Of a stretch of 64,000 nt of DNA, positions 1 to 12,366 are shown in pieces (within the stretch, counting starts at the first letter, position 1; each line of letters opens with the position of its first letter). Position numbers and translations under genes: made by a program. The notes beneath the pieces were generated by a model. The model was not told the DNA's origin and searched no databases. It saw nothing but the letters and a program-made list of their open reading frames with translations. This DNA is from Nansenia antarctica (Eukaryota > Chordata > Actinopteri > Argentiniformes > Microstomatidae): NCBI GenBank assembly GCA_963989245.1, contig OZ022341.1:47212626-47276625 (forward strand), written 5' to 3'.

Positions 1-559
1 AAGTTTAAAGAACTGACCTCACAGTAAGCAGCAGGTTGACTTAAATTACTGTCCTCTTGTCTTAAGCCTTCCATCTAAGTAATTAAAATGGGTGCTCAAT
101 ATCTTTGGCCAGTCATTTCAATGAAATAAGCAAAATATAAAAACTGTGACATTCAATGAAATGCAACCCTGTCCCATTATCAACACAGAATTATGCAGAA
201 TTGACTGAGAAGTAAGTTAATTAGCAGGGATGGTAAACAACTAACAGAATTATCTACAGATCATATTCAGTGAACTGTGTCTCTGGAGACAGAATACAAT
301 AATTTGACAGCTTTGGCAATTAATTTACACTAATCTTGAGTGTTTAAATGCAAGACATGAAAACTGGCGGTATAATTGGAAAATGGTGCAATGGTGCCCT
401 TTTAACTGATCCCCATATAAGAACAATTTAAAACATTAAAGGTGACATGTTATTTATCTATTGTTTGCGCACGGTACACTGTGTTCTCTAGCTAAACAAC
501 AACGTAGGCTACAGTGAAATATATCTATATAAAAAACATGGTTTATTATTGAACAAGGC

Positions 560-1008
560 TAGCTTCTCTCCACTGGCTGATTACGTGTAAGTTAATGAGG
601 TAGCTGGGGGTCGAGGGTGGGAGCGGAGGCTGGGGAAGGCGGTTGAGGCTCAAGCCGTGTCTCAGCGCTTTGTTGAGTCGGCGTAAGCGGCAGCCGCGAT
701 CGCTAATCTCCCGCATCGCGAGTCAATGGGGAGGATTTCGTTAGAGCACGGAGTGCTGGCACGGTGCTCAGCCGACAAGGCTGGGGGGGTGGGGGGTGGG
801 GGGGGGGGTGGGAGGGTAAAGACACGTAATTTGAGGGGAGAGGAGCCTCACAGGGGCTGGGAGAAGAGCCATGGGAGGGGGGAAAGGGGCTGCTACCACT
901 ATATCCCCCACAACACCCACCCCCCATCCCATCCCCGGGACTCACTGGCAGGTTAACAGTAGCCCAGGGCATGAAGAGCCAGCCAGGCCATGGTAGCGTG
1001 CGCAGGCA

Positions 1009-1055
<47 letters not shown>

Positions 1056-1250
1056 ATCTTCAGTCCGGCTGAGCATCGCCAGCACACACACACACACACA
1101 CACACACAGACAGACAGACAGCATGTTGTGTTAACTCGCTCTCCCCGCTAACCATAACAGTGCCGCAGCGAGAGGCTGCTCTACAGCCTAGCAGCAGGGA
1201 GGGAGGGAGATGGGGGAGGGGAAGGAGGCAAGGCAACGGCCCAGTAATTG
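560..1250. promoter_or_regulatory. CpG/G-rich patch inside the bcor intron, possible internal promoter
   Basis: This stretch is far more GC- and CpG-rich than the AT-rich DNA to its left. It holds CpGs around 640-720, a long G run near 785-810 and purine-rich tracts near 1190-1230. On the minus strand a consensus donor, CCA|GTGAGT, lies at about 943-950, downstream of a short ATG-containing stretch near 990. That would fit an alternative first exon for a shorter bcor transcript. No TATA box or initiator decides the matter. It is an inference from composition only. Confidence 0.25.
1012..1109. repeat. two (CA)n microsatellites in bcor intron
   Basis: CA dinucleotide runs occupy about 1012-1051 and 1084-1109, separated by about 32 bases. 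On the minus strand they read as TG and generate spurious Cys-Val ORFs. Confidence 0.9.
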
Positions 1251-1574
1251 TATTGGAGCTTGTGGAAAGTAAGTCCGTCAGGCCAGCTTCTACATGCATC
1301 GCAGAGCTCTTCGAAGCTCATCCACTCTCAATACTACTGCCTGACACATGAGGAGACCCTATCCCAGTATTTTTTCCATCCTGATTCTGGAAGACCACAA
1401 AGTGTACGAGATTTTATCCTCCGCTACGTTCTAGAACACATTCCCAACAAATCACCAAGACCTACGTTAGCTGAATTATTCAGAGAAAATCCAGTTTACA
1501 CTGTTACCCCAGGACTAAAAAGAGCGCTACCCTACCTGCTGAATAAATTGGGCTGTAGAGTTGTTGTTTTTTAA
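1248..1574 (+). other. unidentified 108-codon plus-strand ORF antisense to bcor intron
   Basis: This frame is uninterrupted for 108 codons in an AT-neutral stretch, and ends LGCRVVVF-stop. An AATAAA lies about 15 bases beyond the stop (near 1586-1591). The C-terminal 80 residues have balanced amino-acid composition (DFILRYVLEHIP, TLAELFREN, ALPYLLNKLG) and look more protein-like than the many repeat-driven frames in this window. The first 25 codons may be spurious, since a possible splice acceptor (GCATCGCAG) lies at about 1301. I do not recognise the family. It could be the 3' end of a retrocopy, a transposon-derived ORF, or chance. Confidence 0.3.
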
Positions 1575-1642
1575 GCAACACATTAAAATAAAATTCTACA
1601 TCCTGGTTTCTATGTATACTGTAAGTGTTCTGGGTAGCTCAC

Positions 1643-4600
1643 CTGGAGTGCCCGCTGCTCCCGGCTCAGTTTGCTGGTGTCTCCGTAAAGCTCGGTGGTG
1701 ACGCACTTGATTCGGTCGCCCACGTAGCCTGAGGAGTTGGCAATGCGCTTGGCCAAGCTGGACCTGCGGCTCTTGGGGCAGCCGTGGCAATCATCGTCAT
1801 CCTCGTGAGACTCAGCGTCATCATCCTTGCTCAAGTCCGAGTAGTGGTTCACAGAAACCCCGCTGTGCCTCTCAGAGCCGTTGAATCCGGACTCGTTAGA
1901 AGAGCGGTCCTCAGAGATGCGGTCCCCGAAAGTACGGTCTCCATAAATACGATCTTCAAATGAGTGGCCCACAAATGTACGGTCTCTGGAATGATGGTTC
2001 CTACAAACGTGGTCCCCGCAAGCGCGGTCTTCGGGGGTGCGGTCCCGAGAGGCGTGGTCCTTTGAAGCACGATTCCCAGATATACGGTCCCCAGAGGTGC
2101 GGGCGCAGTGTAGGGTCTGCTCTTCAGGCAGATCTGGGAGGGGGCTGCTTTCTGCCGGGCTGGGGCTGTCTTCGCTGTGGCTGGGCCCGGGGGAGAGGGA
2201 GAGGGAGTAGGGTTTAGGGCGGAGGGCGGACGGGGGGAAGCCTTGTTCCAACAACCTGGGCTGGCAGCGCTGCTCTGGCTGCCTGTCACCGTCGGTTGGC
2301 CTGTGTTCAGCAGCCTGGCCGGAGCAGCGGAGGATGTGTTTGAGCTCTGGCTCTCTCCCCTCGCTGCTGCTGCTGCTGTTGTTGTTGTTTTTGTTGTTCA
2401 AACTGCTGCCGTTTCCAACAGGCTTGAAGGGATCCCCTCTCATAGCACTGGGGGAACCGTATTTGATTGGGGGAGAGTCGCTGTCCATATCGTCTTGGAT
2501 CAAGTCGATGCAAATGATCTCCTCCCTCCCCCCTGTGAGAGGCTTGTTGGGTGGCTTTGAGCCTTGGCCTGCCAGCTTGTCTGTGTCTCTGTCGCCCCGC
2601 CGGCTAGACTCGGCGCCTGGGGCTGTCTGGATCTTGTTGTAGTCCTCTCGCTGCCAGGGCTTCTCTTGGGGCCTGGACCTGATCTCCAGCTGCTCACTGG
2701 CCTTGGGGTCTAGACCCAGGTGGGAGGACATGAGTGGGTGGACCATCTCCTGGGAGTCGTGGTAGGTCAGGTAGTCTCCGTGGCTGGGGGGGATCCCGTA
2801 GGGAAGGCCGTGCTTTGGGGCCAAGCGGGGCGGGTACAGGCTGCTGCTGCCCAGTAGGACAGGGTGGGGGTACACTGGGCCTTTGCTTGGCATTGAGATG
2901 TGGGGTAGGGACATGCTCTCTGGAACTGGGTAGGGTAGGTAGCGGTTGGCGTAGGCTAAGCTAGGAGGCAGAGGATAGGATTGGCTCTGAGGCATATAAA
3001 GATGGCTGGAGGGATGGCCGTTCTCTAGGTGGGGCGTCTGGTGCTGGGATTTGTAGGCTATCTCTGGGGCCTCTGATTTTTGGGGGGTCTTCGCTGATTT
3101 CCCTGAGGAGGGGTGGCTGCTGACTGTTTTGGCTGGGGAGCACTTTTCGGAGTGGTTGGGGGAGGCCCTGGACCACTCGTTGTTGGCCTTAGGGGAGGGG
3201 GAGGCTGAGGCCGGTCGGCCGCCTGGTGTAACCACGGCTGGGACGGGGCTGGGGACAACAGCACCGTTCACCTCGCCTATCCTTGGACAGGAGGAGCTTC
3301 GCTGTTGTTGTGAAACGGTCTCGAGGTTCTTATTTTTGATCACGGAGGAGAGGCCTTTGTTGTGATTGAGTGAGTCGGAACCGGGGGCTGGGTTGGGACT
3401 GGGTACCACCCAAGAGGAGTGTAAAGTGCTAATGATTTCAGGCCGGTCCGGGGTTTTGGAGGAAGAACCCCCGATGGAGGAGGACGGGGAAAGGGTCTCT
3501 TTGAGGAGCTCTCGGCTGGGGGGAAAGCCATATCGAGCATTGGGCGAGTACCCCAGCTTAGCCATGGCCTCTAGTTTTTGGGGGAATCCATTGGTAGTTC
3601 CTTCTAACTCCATGATTTTAGCTGATAGATCCAGAGGCTTGTCCGCGGGGTCTTTGGCAGGAGGAGCCTGTAGTGCTGGTCTCTCCGATGATGTCTTGGA
3701 GGGGGACCTACTTAACTTCCTCTCTCCGTTCTCGCAGTTCCTGTGGTCGGAGCTTCCCTCTTTGGGTTTGGCTTTGTGGCTGTGGCTGCTGGGACGCACT
3801 GGCGAACGATGCTCAGAGGCCATGCTGCTCATGTAGAACGGGTGAGACACAGATGAGGCAGAGGAAGAGGAGGAAGAGCAAGGGGGGGTTCTAAACAGGG
3901 GCTTCTGGAAGTCCAAAGTGCTGTCTATTAGAGGAGGGGGTGGGGGGGCTGAGGCCTGGGGAGGCCGAGGAGCTGTGCGGGGAGACTGCATCACAAGTGC
4001 TGGAGTGGAGTCCAACGGGACGTTGCTGCTCATGCCAGTCCCACTACTGTTGCTACTATTACTACTGAGGCTGTGGCTGCTAGAGTTCTTACTGGAGGAG
4101 GACCGGATAGGCTTACTACTACTGCTGCTGCTGCTGCTGTGCTGCCTCTCACTGTGGGGCTGCTGGTGAGACTGGTGATGGGACTGGGACTGGTGATGGG
4201 ACTGGGACTGGGACTGGTGATGGGACTGGGACTGGGACTGGGACTGGGATTGGGATTGGTGATGGGACTGGGACTGGGACTGGTGATGGGACTGGTGATG
4301 GGACTGGGACTGGGACTGGGGCTGGGCCTGGGGCTGGTGATGGGACTGGGGTAGGGGTTGGTGATGGGACTGGGCCTGGTGATGGGACTGCTGGTGGAGC
4401 TGAGACCCAAAGGCGGAAGGCTCATGGTGGATGCGGGGGCCCATACCCTGCATGCTCTTGTCCTGGCAGTGCACCAGTGGGGAGAGGGCACTAGGGGCCA
4501 CAGTGGCTGTGGGGATCCTCATGGGAGGGGCTAGGGGAGAGGATATGGGCGTCGGAGGGTAGGGGGGCATGTAGAAGAGCCTCTCTGCCCCGGTGCCGCT

Positions 4601-5101
4601 GCCCCCCGCCCCGGCACACAGAGACTGGTATGCCAGGTGCTGGGGCAGGTATGGAGAAGGGTGGGACAGGAAGGAGGCTTTGTACATGTTGAGGGCTGCA
4701 TACTTGGAGGAGTCCAGGAAGGGGTACATCCCGGCTTCTGCGTACGGGCTCACCCAGGGGAGCCGTAAATAGCCGTTACTGCTACTGAGGCCTAACTCTG
4801 CGTGCTTGTCCGTGGGTCCGACGCGGCGGTCCAGCCCCAGCCCCTCCCCGGGGGACGGGCTCTTATAAAGGCCCACGTAACCGTTACCGGGCTTCCTGCC
4901 GTCCATGGTCATTTCGGGTTTGTAGAGGAGGTCGTAGCCCAGGGGCAAGGACACGCCCTCTCTGCCTTTTTCAGCAGACAAGGTGCGGATACCAGGGTAG
5001 ACCATTCCCCCGTGGACGCGGAGGCTCTCCCTCATCAGGCTGCTGCGGTCCATGCCCAGGGCAGCTAGGGGGTTCATTCTGCAGGCAGCGCTCGCATCTA
5101 C
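1643..5101 (-). CDS. bcor: BCL6 corepressor (BCOR), large central coding exon; gene partial in window
   Basis: BCOR is a nuclear corepressor. It bridges BCL6 to the PCGF1/RING1 (PRC1.1) histone H2A ubiquitin ligase complex. The exon is recognised by a conserved start (VDAS..., then LAAL.MDR and SEKGREG), by SYLRLPW-like and DKPLDLS motifs, by the BCL6 BTB-binding segment EIIST..SSWVVP (about residues 542-558 counted from the ATG at 5077), and by a conserved end, AKRIANSSGYVGDR through SREQRALQ. The exon probably starts at 5101: the minus strand reads TAG|GTAGAT there, and the eight codons before the ATG align with human BCOR. It ends at 1643 with CAG|GTGAGC; the 12 codons beyond are intronic. 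The ATG at 5077 may therefore be internal, and I could not find the upstream N-terminal exon. The ankyrin and PUFD C-terminal exons lie outside the left edge. Compared with mammals, two low-complexity expansions are present (a Ser/His/Gln tract and an xxDR pentapeptide tract). PLDLS is a CtBP-type motif. Family assignment is confident. Confidence 0.93.
1900..2105 (-). repeat. bcor: degenerate 15-bp coding repeat in bcor (pentapeptide xxDR tract)
   Basis: About 13 tandem five-residue units of the form x-x-D/N-R/H-x are encoded, for example SGDRI, SRDRT, PEDRA, YGDRT, FGDRI and SEDRS. They fall at about residues 993-1057 from the ATG at 5077. The DNA repeats every 15 bp with substitutions at many positions, and the frame stays open throughout. 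The tract lies between the acidic/Ser-rich region and the conserved AKRIANSSGYVGDR end of the exon. I know of no counterpart in mammalian BCOR. Confidence 0.8.
4149..4400 (-). repeat. bcor: coding Ser/Gln/His tandem repeat in bcor
   Basis: On the plus strand this is a run of GACTGG and TGATGG hexamers. On the coding strand it gives alternating HHQ and SQ units (QSHHQSQSQ...) of about 85 residues. It is followed toward the C-terminus by a poly-Ser tract at about 4110-4140. The tract is disordered, low-complexity and likely length-polymorphic. Confidence 0.9.
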
Positions 5102-8100
5102 CTACGACACAAAATGGTCGACAGAGAGGTGAGACTCAGCAGTTATAATGCGGCTGGGGATGGAATTTCCATGCAAGCATACATTATTATATATAATACC
5201 ACAGTATTTACGGTTTTGGATGTGCACTGTAGCCATAGAAGCTCTAGTGATATTACACTGCAAGAAAATGTCATTACAGACTTTTTGTCATTCATTTTAA
5301 ATGTTAAACCAGGATAACTAATATGTTCATGTAAAAAGCATTTCCCTCCATATGAAACATAGATGAATGCCTCAACTTGAATTACTTTAACAAGGTGCGA
5401 TTTAACGGTTTTAAATTAATATTCATCTAGACCTCTGGCAAGAAACCTGGATGCATTTTCTTTATTTTCCATTATTGGCATATCTAATAATCAACGATAG
5501 AGGATTAATTAACAACACAAAGACTTCCATTTCAAAATGTCAGTCTCCATGCTATAATTGGGCTCTTTACGGCAAGGCCACTCAATGACGAGTGACTCAA
5601 GGTCACTGAAGAGAGCACACGGGCATCACACACTTTAGCTCCATGCTCTTTAAAAATAGAGGAGTCATATGCTACGGATTTTCGGGTGGGGGACGACGAC
5701 GACAGAAACCTTTGATTGAGACAATGATGCGACCACCACGCAGGCTGTACAACTGCCAGGGGAGGCGGGCGGGTGGAGCCAGACATCGGAAAGCGGTCTC
5801 ACTGTAATTTGATACTATGTGGTGCATTACAATGCGGCCGTCCTCAGATTTCTACCCTTCCACCCTGATATCTGCCTGACCCATCCTAACCGGGAGGCAT
5901 GTCTTCCTGGATGACTAATATAGTACGCTACCCACCCCTCTATTCTGCTCCGCACAGAGCAGAATACTGATGCCAGGAAGAGGATTAATTGAGTTTCCTT
6001 TCCTATGGGTGTGTGATTCATCTCATATAGGATCAACTGTGGGTCCCATTTACAAATTATACCCGCCTGGCGGACAGTAAATCCGACATCAATAGTGGCC
6101 AATAGTAATTCTACATCAAAATGAAAACCAGAACCACTGTACAAGACTTACAGTGGTGCATTCAGTGAGGTGAAACATTCAGAACATTGCACATAGAAAT
6201 GTATTTTGTGGAGCTGGCATGAGTGGCTCGTCCGGATGACAGACAACCATACCTATTCTACACAACATATATCTATATATGCATCATAAGGTTCTGTAAT
6301 GTTACGACAGGTTTGCCATTCAGGATAAGAGAGGCTTACCATGCTTTGTGTGCTGTGAATCCCCAGCTGTTAGTTCCAAGTGTGCTTTCTGCCCCTCACC
6401 ATCCCTCACAGAAGCATTCCTGGCCCAACAAAATGTAAGAAGGGGAAAAAATAACATTAATACATGTACTTTTTGGACAGATTGAATCCATGTCATCATC
6501 AAGCGAAGAACATTTGGGCAATTTGATGAATTGAGACAGAAATGCATTGGAAATCAACCTAAAATGAGCCATGCTTGCATGCACAAGCGCTTAGGTTTTT
6601 CACGTCATCAATGAGTCAACGTCTTTGTCTGTCAAAACATGACGCATGAGGATACTTGGGAGGGTGCGTACTAAAGAAAAATATGAACAAAAGGCAACCT
6701 GTATTTGCAAAGCCAACCCCCCTGCCTGCCTATACGCCCACACACACACACACGCACAAACACACACACGCACACACACACACACACAGGTCTACAGGAG
6801 GATTACACAGCCATGCCTAGAAGCAGGCTGGGATCTGTGCAACGTGCCTCGTTATCAGGGAGCCAGAGCGCTGATAAGGAATGCCTCCTCGGCAGAACTC
6901 ATAATCCTGGGGCCGGAATGGCTGTCATCTGTCACAGGGAAATTTCTCAGCGCTACGCCCTGAGGAAGATGCAATCGCAACGCTCTGGCTTTCCAGCCCC
7001 ACAGCTTGGCTGTGACATGAAAGAGGGGCCCTTTGACGGGCAGCTGACTACACACACACACACACGCACACACGCACACACTGTGTTATTGATGGGTTTA
7101 CAGACCCAGGATTTCAATAATGCAGGCCTGTCCTTATCTTGCGACATGGCTCCAGTCGCTGCCATTGAAGGAGGGGAGGCGAGGAAGGGGGGTGGGACTG
7201 CCCACTTTCATCCATCAAGCCATCCCCACCTCCTCAATCTCCCTCCATCCTTCCCTTCCTGTTCCTCCCTGCCACTGGCTGGCTGCTATCATCATTTGCA
7301 TAGCAACATTATGGCTATGTTGCAACATTGCCAAGCAACCTGAACAAAGAAATGACTCCAAATCAATGCAAGTCAGGAGGACTTACTCTGGGCTTACTTA
7401 AAAAATAAGTATCAACCTGTGGATTAGCACATATTGTTGTAGCAGAGAAAATATCTCTCTACATAAGACACAAACTAAATTGGAAATATGTTGTCTGTAT
7501 AAATGAAGATATATGAAGTGGCCTCAAATAAAATGTAGTCCTATTAAATTAATGTGAACACCAGCATTGATTATTATTATTTTTTTAAATATAAACTCAA
7601 GATCATATACAAACAAAAGCAATACAGAACAGTGTCTGGGCAATTCCAATGTATAGCAAAATCTCTCACCAAGTCCCTACCTACGCATTCACAAACACTG
7701 CTCAAAGGAGGGCTAGCCCAGAAAGGGAACAACAATTGAGTCACGTTCCCCTAATTCATTTTCTACACCCTCAATGACCCTAGCTGTCAGTCAGCCAACA
7801 GAGAGGTAGAAAATGGGATTAACCCATTCCGTGCCCCCTCCCCCAAGATAAACAAACTCAAGCAAAACCATCCATTGAAAAAGCAGTGACTTATTGCTTA
7901 GCATATTTCCAAATAGAAAGCAAGATGTCCTTCGTTTCTCCTTTTTTTCAAATACCCTGAACTGCCTTCCGCACAGTGAAAATACAGTAGAATAGGGATT
8001 ATTCCCCAAACACAAAAAGGACACACAGAGGAGTAAAATTGAGGCTCTTTGGAAAACAATATGACGCAAGATCCGTTGTTTATGTGACACTAAATTACAA

Positions 8101-11100
8101 GAAATGAACTCTCGTTGGTTTCGTTCCCGTTCACATTCAAAATGCCACCTTGTTGTTTTGGTCTCGCTTCCATTAGGCTAATCTGCCACATTTGGAGCCA
8201 TCGCCATCCCGGTTCCAACCCTCGTGACGCCTGAGCACCGCGCACTCTGGTCAGAGCACAAACAGAATAGGGCTTGCAGGCCCGCAGCTTGCACCTCGCT
8301 CCTCAACCGTAGATATTGATGCTTTTGATAAGCTTGTTACGAAACGACTTCCCCTCCGCCACACAGTCTCTCGCAGAGTCTCTCCAAGCTAGGCCAGCTT
8401 GCAGCGAAATGAAGTCCCCTTGGCCTATTCATGAAACTGGAGTCATAAAATCAGTTTGTCATTGATCAACTGACTGTCGCCTCGTGGAATTGGCCTTCTA
8501 AATTAATTATTACATCTGTTATATGATTATTTAGTGATATATTATTATTTTTAAAGTGGTCAACGCATATGATTCGTTTTCGTGCGATATTGGCCAACGC
8601 ACAGCACAGTCTTTAGCCTACAATAACCAGATAACCAGAAAAAAAAACAGTAACACAAATTACCTGACTAAGAACGTGTACATAAGAACATGAACGTTTT
8701 GCATTCAGATTAATAAATGACTGGAGAGCAACGCGTAGTTTCACTGTGTCGACCAAGGCGCGCGGGTTTGTGCTGTCAATCGATTGTACCAGCCCTGTCA
8801 TGTGGTTAATGGAAAGGGGCCAGGATGGGCAAGACCGTCGTCACACCACGGAAGATCGTGTTATCTATTTTCCAGTATAAATAGTTACAAGGTAAAATGC
8901 TCAAAGGCATACGGGGCTCGTAAGGCTCGTAACACCCCCATTATCCGGCCCGGTTTTAGTGTGTGATTATCTCAATTAATTAATTAATCAATAACATAAC
9001 TATGAACATGTTTTACTATGTAACAGCTAACTAGTCTATAGGCCTGACAGGATAGACAGATAGGTCCAGCGCCCCAGCGAGTTCATGAGACCCGTGGCAT
9101 GCGAGTTTCATAAATGCATATCTACCCATGCAATGTAATTCAACGCCCGGTGGGACCATTTCGAAAACACGCACTAGCGGAGGTGAGTTCTTCGAAGTCC
9201 GTAACCAAAACCTCCGCTACCCAGTTCACATTGGCCCCAGGCTATTGGACGGAAGGTTCTGGGAAGATGACATTGACCACAATTCCGTTCGAGGGGAAAA
9301 AAGCGCTAACTGAAAGGGGCCCGCGCTATCACTGTGTAGTTAAGGCTCCGAGTCTCGCTGCTGGTGAGAATTCAGCATAAAGACAACAATGTGTGGGCGT
9401 TGGGAGGCGTCCTTGTGAGAGAGCGCAGCGGACCGTGTGCACGGCGCTCCTGCTGCGGCACAGAAGTCGCTGAGGCGGAGAGAAGAGCTCTCCTGTTTCG
9501 GGACTGCCGTCCCACGGGACACTCGGGCGAGGAGAAGCTTCAATCAAACCATGACGTCTGTAGCGGGAACAGACTTGTGAAATCCGATCACACGCGGTAG
9601 TTATTGGCCCACCAAGGGTTTACATTCCTCCCGATCAATTCGACTAATTTTGTAAGCAAATAAGAATATTGGTGTAATAATCTATTTCCTACATTATGGA
9701 AAGGCTTCCATAGGCTCTTCTCATCAATTTGGGCTCAGAAATGTCAATGACGCTTGGCACAATAAATCTTTTCAGAACCAAAATGTCAGCAGGCCTACAA
9801 TAAAAGCAGGGGTTGTCTTTGTTCCTTTTTGTTAGCAACCAATACATGAACCAATACATTGCTAAGACTTATACCAATACTAATTTCTTATTTATGTATA
9901 TGATTCTTTTTCTCACGTAGGCCTAAAACGGGGCAACCTGTTGGCATTATTGCTTTGTCAAGGGGGAGTCTTTTTTGGAAATGAGATGCTCCAAACCATT
10001 GTGCTTTTTCCCCTCCGCATGTGCTTTATGGCCGACGAATTTAGCCAAATTGCGACATAAGAGAACAAAACTTTATGAAAACATCATCATCTGAGAATAT
10101 CCATGCTCTTCGTATTTTCTAAACATAATATTCAAGACGACTTTTATAACAATAGCCAGCATCACACCTGGGAACATTATTCCATCTCCCTAAACATCCA
10201 TAGTAGCGCTTTATGGACGCAGAATATTCTTGCTTTCCTTCTCAGAGAACGACCGACACTTGTCTTATCACATGGAGACACTGCTGTAGTCAAGCTTAGG
10301 GTATTACTAAGCTTAGACTGCTGCGCTAGAAAAACTCAAACACACCCGGGCTGTCCTCAGACAGAATGGTGGGAGGAAACGAAACAAACAATGAATCCAA
10401 AAGCAGGGAGGTCTCTTTTCAACAGAAACAGGTCTAAATAACATAGCCTACATAATAATAAGGTAGGCTATAAAATAATATGGATTGATAGTAAAAAAAA
10501 AAAAAAAAACGCCTGTTGTTTAGGCTACGCCTAGATAAGGTTTAAAGAAAAAGTATGCACTGTGCGTAAAATAAGATCCTTCGACCGTTATCCATGTTGA
10601 AATTATATTGCTTTAAGGACAGCTGTTATTTTTAACTCAATAATGTCAGATACAATGTGTAGTCAATAGACATAGAGATCCAATGTAACAGCTATAACAC
10701 GACTAAGAACCGAATAATTAGGTATGGTCTTGAAATAGTTAACATGATTAATCACGACTGTGCGGTTCTCTCCATGAGCGCTTATTCGTTTGTTTCCGAA
10801 GACAACGCCACATATTTACGGGCTATAGGCAAGGTGTATGGAGTACAGGTATAAGTAGGCTATTTGAGTAAATAAAAAAACACTTAATTGAGGAAAGACC
10901 ATCAGGCCCACAATTGGTTGGTCATGTTAGAAGTAGGCTGATAAGCGTTTTACATAAATTAACCATCTATGAGGCAATTAACCCGTTCGTGGTCCCGCTT
11001 TGTGTCTCTGTCAGTCCTTACTCACCTAGATCTATCGAATGGAATTGACAACAAACAAATCATTGTTGAAATAAACATGTTTTCAAGCCCACAGTTCTTT

Positions 11101-12366
11101 CTCATGAGATCTGTTGGGACGCTCCGGAATAATGGGCCCGTAGCCTACCTATGTTACAGTTCTGAGTTCACTATAGAAACTGACTTGTGAACTTAAGGCT
11201 CGGCTAATGGTCAAATATGGAGGTCACATAAGGTCGTATATAGTAATAACGACATGCAGTCATAACAATTAAGACTCGAATTCACAAGAAACTGAAACAT
11301 TTAGGCTACCCCGTGCGCGTGTGACCCAAGTAATTCCCCCTCCCCGAGCTAGGACAGGACGTTTACTTGAACAAGTTTGAATTGCTGAGGTGACAGCGCA
11401 CATCAAGTGGTCAGCATTACATCAGTGGACAAGAAAACAAGCAATATTATCGGAGTGATCTCAGACGCGTAGGCTGCCTTTAGCCCACACGTGTCTAATT
11501 GCGCTTGAGCACGGTGCCGTTGTAACTATTCATGACAAGCAAGTCTGCCGCATTCTGTTGACTACACGGCCTACATACAGCCAACTGGTGGAAATGATAT
11601 AGACCCAGGCCACCACATCATCCTCTCTCACAAAATGCGCACTGAAAATTACGCAGATGACCTCCACAAGCGTTTATCTGCAAAGTCGTTCCACAATGTA
11701 GGCCTATGGGATAGTGTCAAATATGGGCGAGGCAGCGAATTAATAGGCTAATATGGGGTTGGAGGTTTTTTTTAAGTCATCAAAACTAAAGCTCAAACGG
11801 GCTATGTCTTATTTTAAGCAATTATAATTAACATATCTCAATTCCACCGAAACCACACACAGATTCCTCCCTTTGAGAATGTGCTGCCTGACTGACAAAA
11901 AACGTTCGCTGGAAAGTCCCGTGACAACATTGAACATCACCCATGACCACATTTAGGCAACGACCGTTCGAAAGTGTGATAAGTCAGTTCAAGTTAACAT
12001 TATATACCTGAATCCTTAATTATAACACCATCAATTCAATTATCGATAGGCTATCTGTAGGCTATCTTATGCGTTATTTCTGTAACAACGCCAACAATTA
12101 AACATAGGCTGTCATAAGCACTCGTAATATTCCACTAAAGCCTACTGCAGTTCTTTGTTGAAGCATTTTTGTTGTTGTTGTTGTTGTTGTTGTTTTTTTT
12201 ATCAGATCGCTATATCCATAGTGTATTAGCCTACGGTCCCGCTTGACGCCGAACATGATCGAGACTTCAACCATAGTAGGTAAGCGAACACACAACAGCC
12301 AAAAACAAACATGGAAAAGGTAAACAATGTCATAGCCTGCTACATATTGCAAAAAATAAATCTCAC
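5102..12366 (-). other. bcor: inferred 5' intron region of bcor
   Basis: This 7.3 kb is mostly AT-rich. A moderate acceptor (TTTTGTGTCGTAG) ends it at 5102. I looked on the minus strand for the conserved N-terminal BCOR exon and did not find it. CA microsatellites occur at about 6738-6790 and 7051-7081. A CpG-richer patch lies at 9050-9600, with plus-strand GAG|GTGAGT at about 9182 and CTG|GTGAGA at about 9365, but no supported exon. Assignment as intron rests on the candidate first exon at 12367. Confidence 0.45.

Larger units (their letters stand above)
1..1642 (-). other. bcor: bcor intron downstream of the large exon
   Basis: The minus-strand donor GTGAGC at 1642-1637 opens this intron, which continues past the left edge. 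Positions 1-560 are AT-rich with nothing recognisable. Positions 560-1250 are G- and CpG-rich with two CA microsatellites. Positions 1248-1574 carry an open plus-strand frame listed separately. I see no further bcor coding exon here. Confidence 0.7.

Noticed and set aside
2177..4354. Plus-strand frames opposite the bcor exon (for example 2177-2560, 3366-3836, 4073-4354)
   Set aside because: Shadows of the conserved minus-strand BCOR coding sequence; their composition mirrors its repeats.
5102..12366. Search for the conserved N-terminal BCOR coding exon
   Set aside because: I found no minus-strand match to the expected N-terminal residues, so no exon is claimed.
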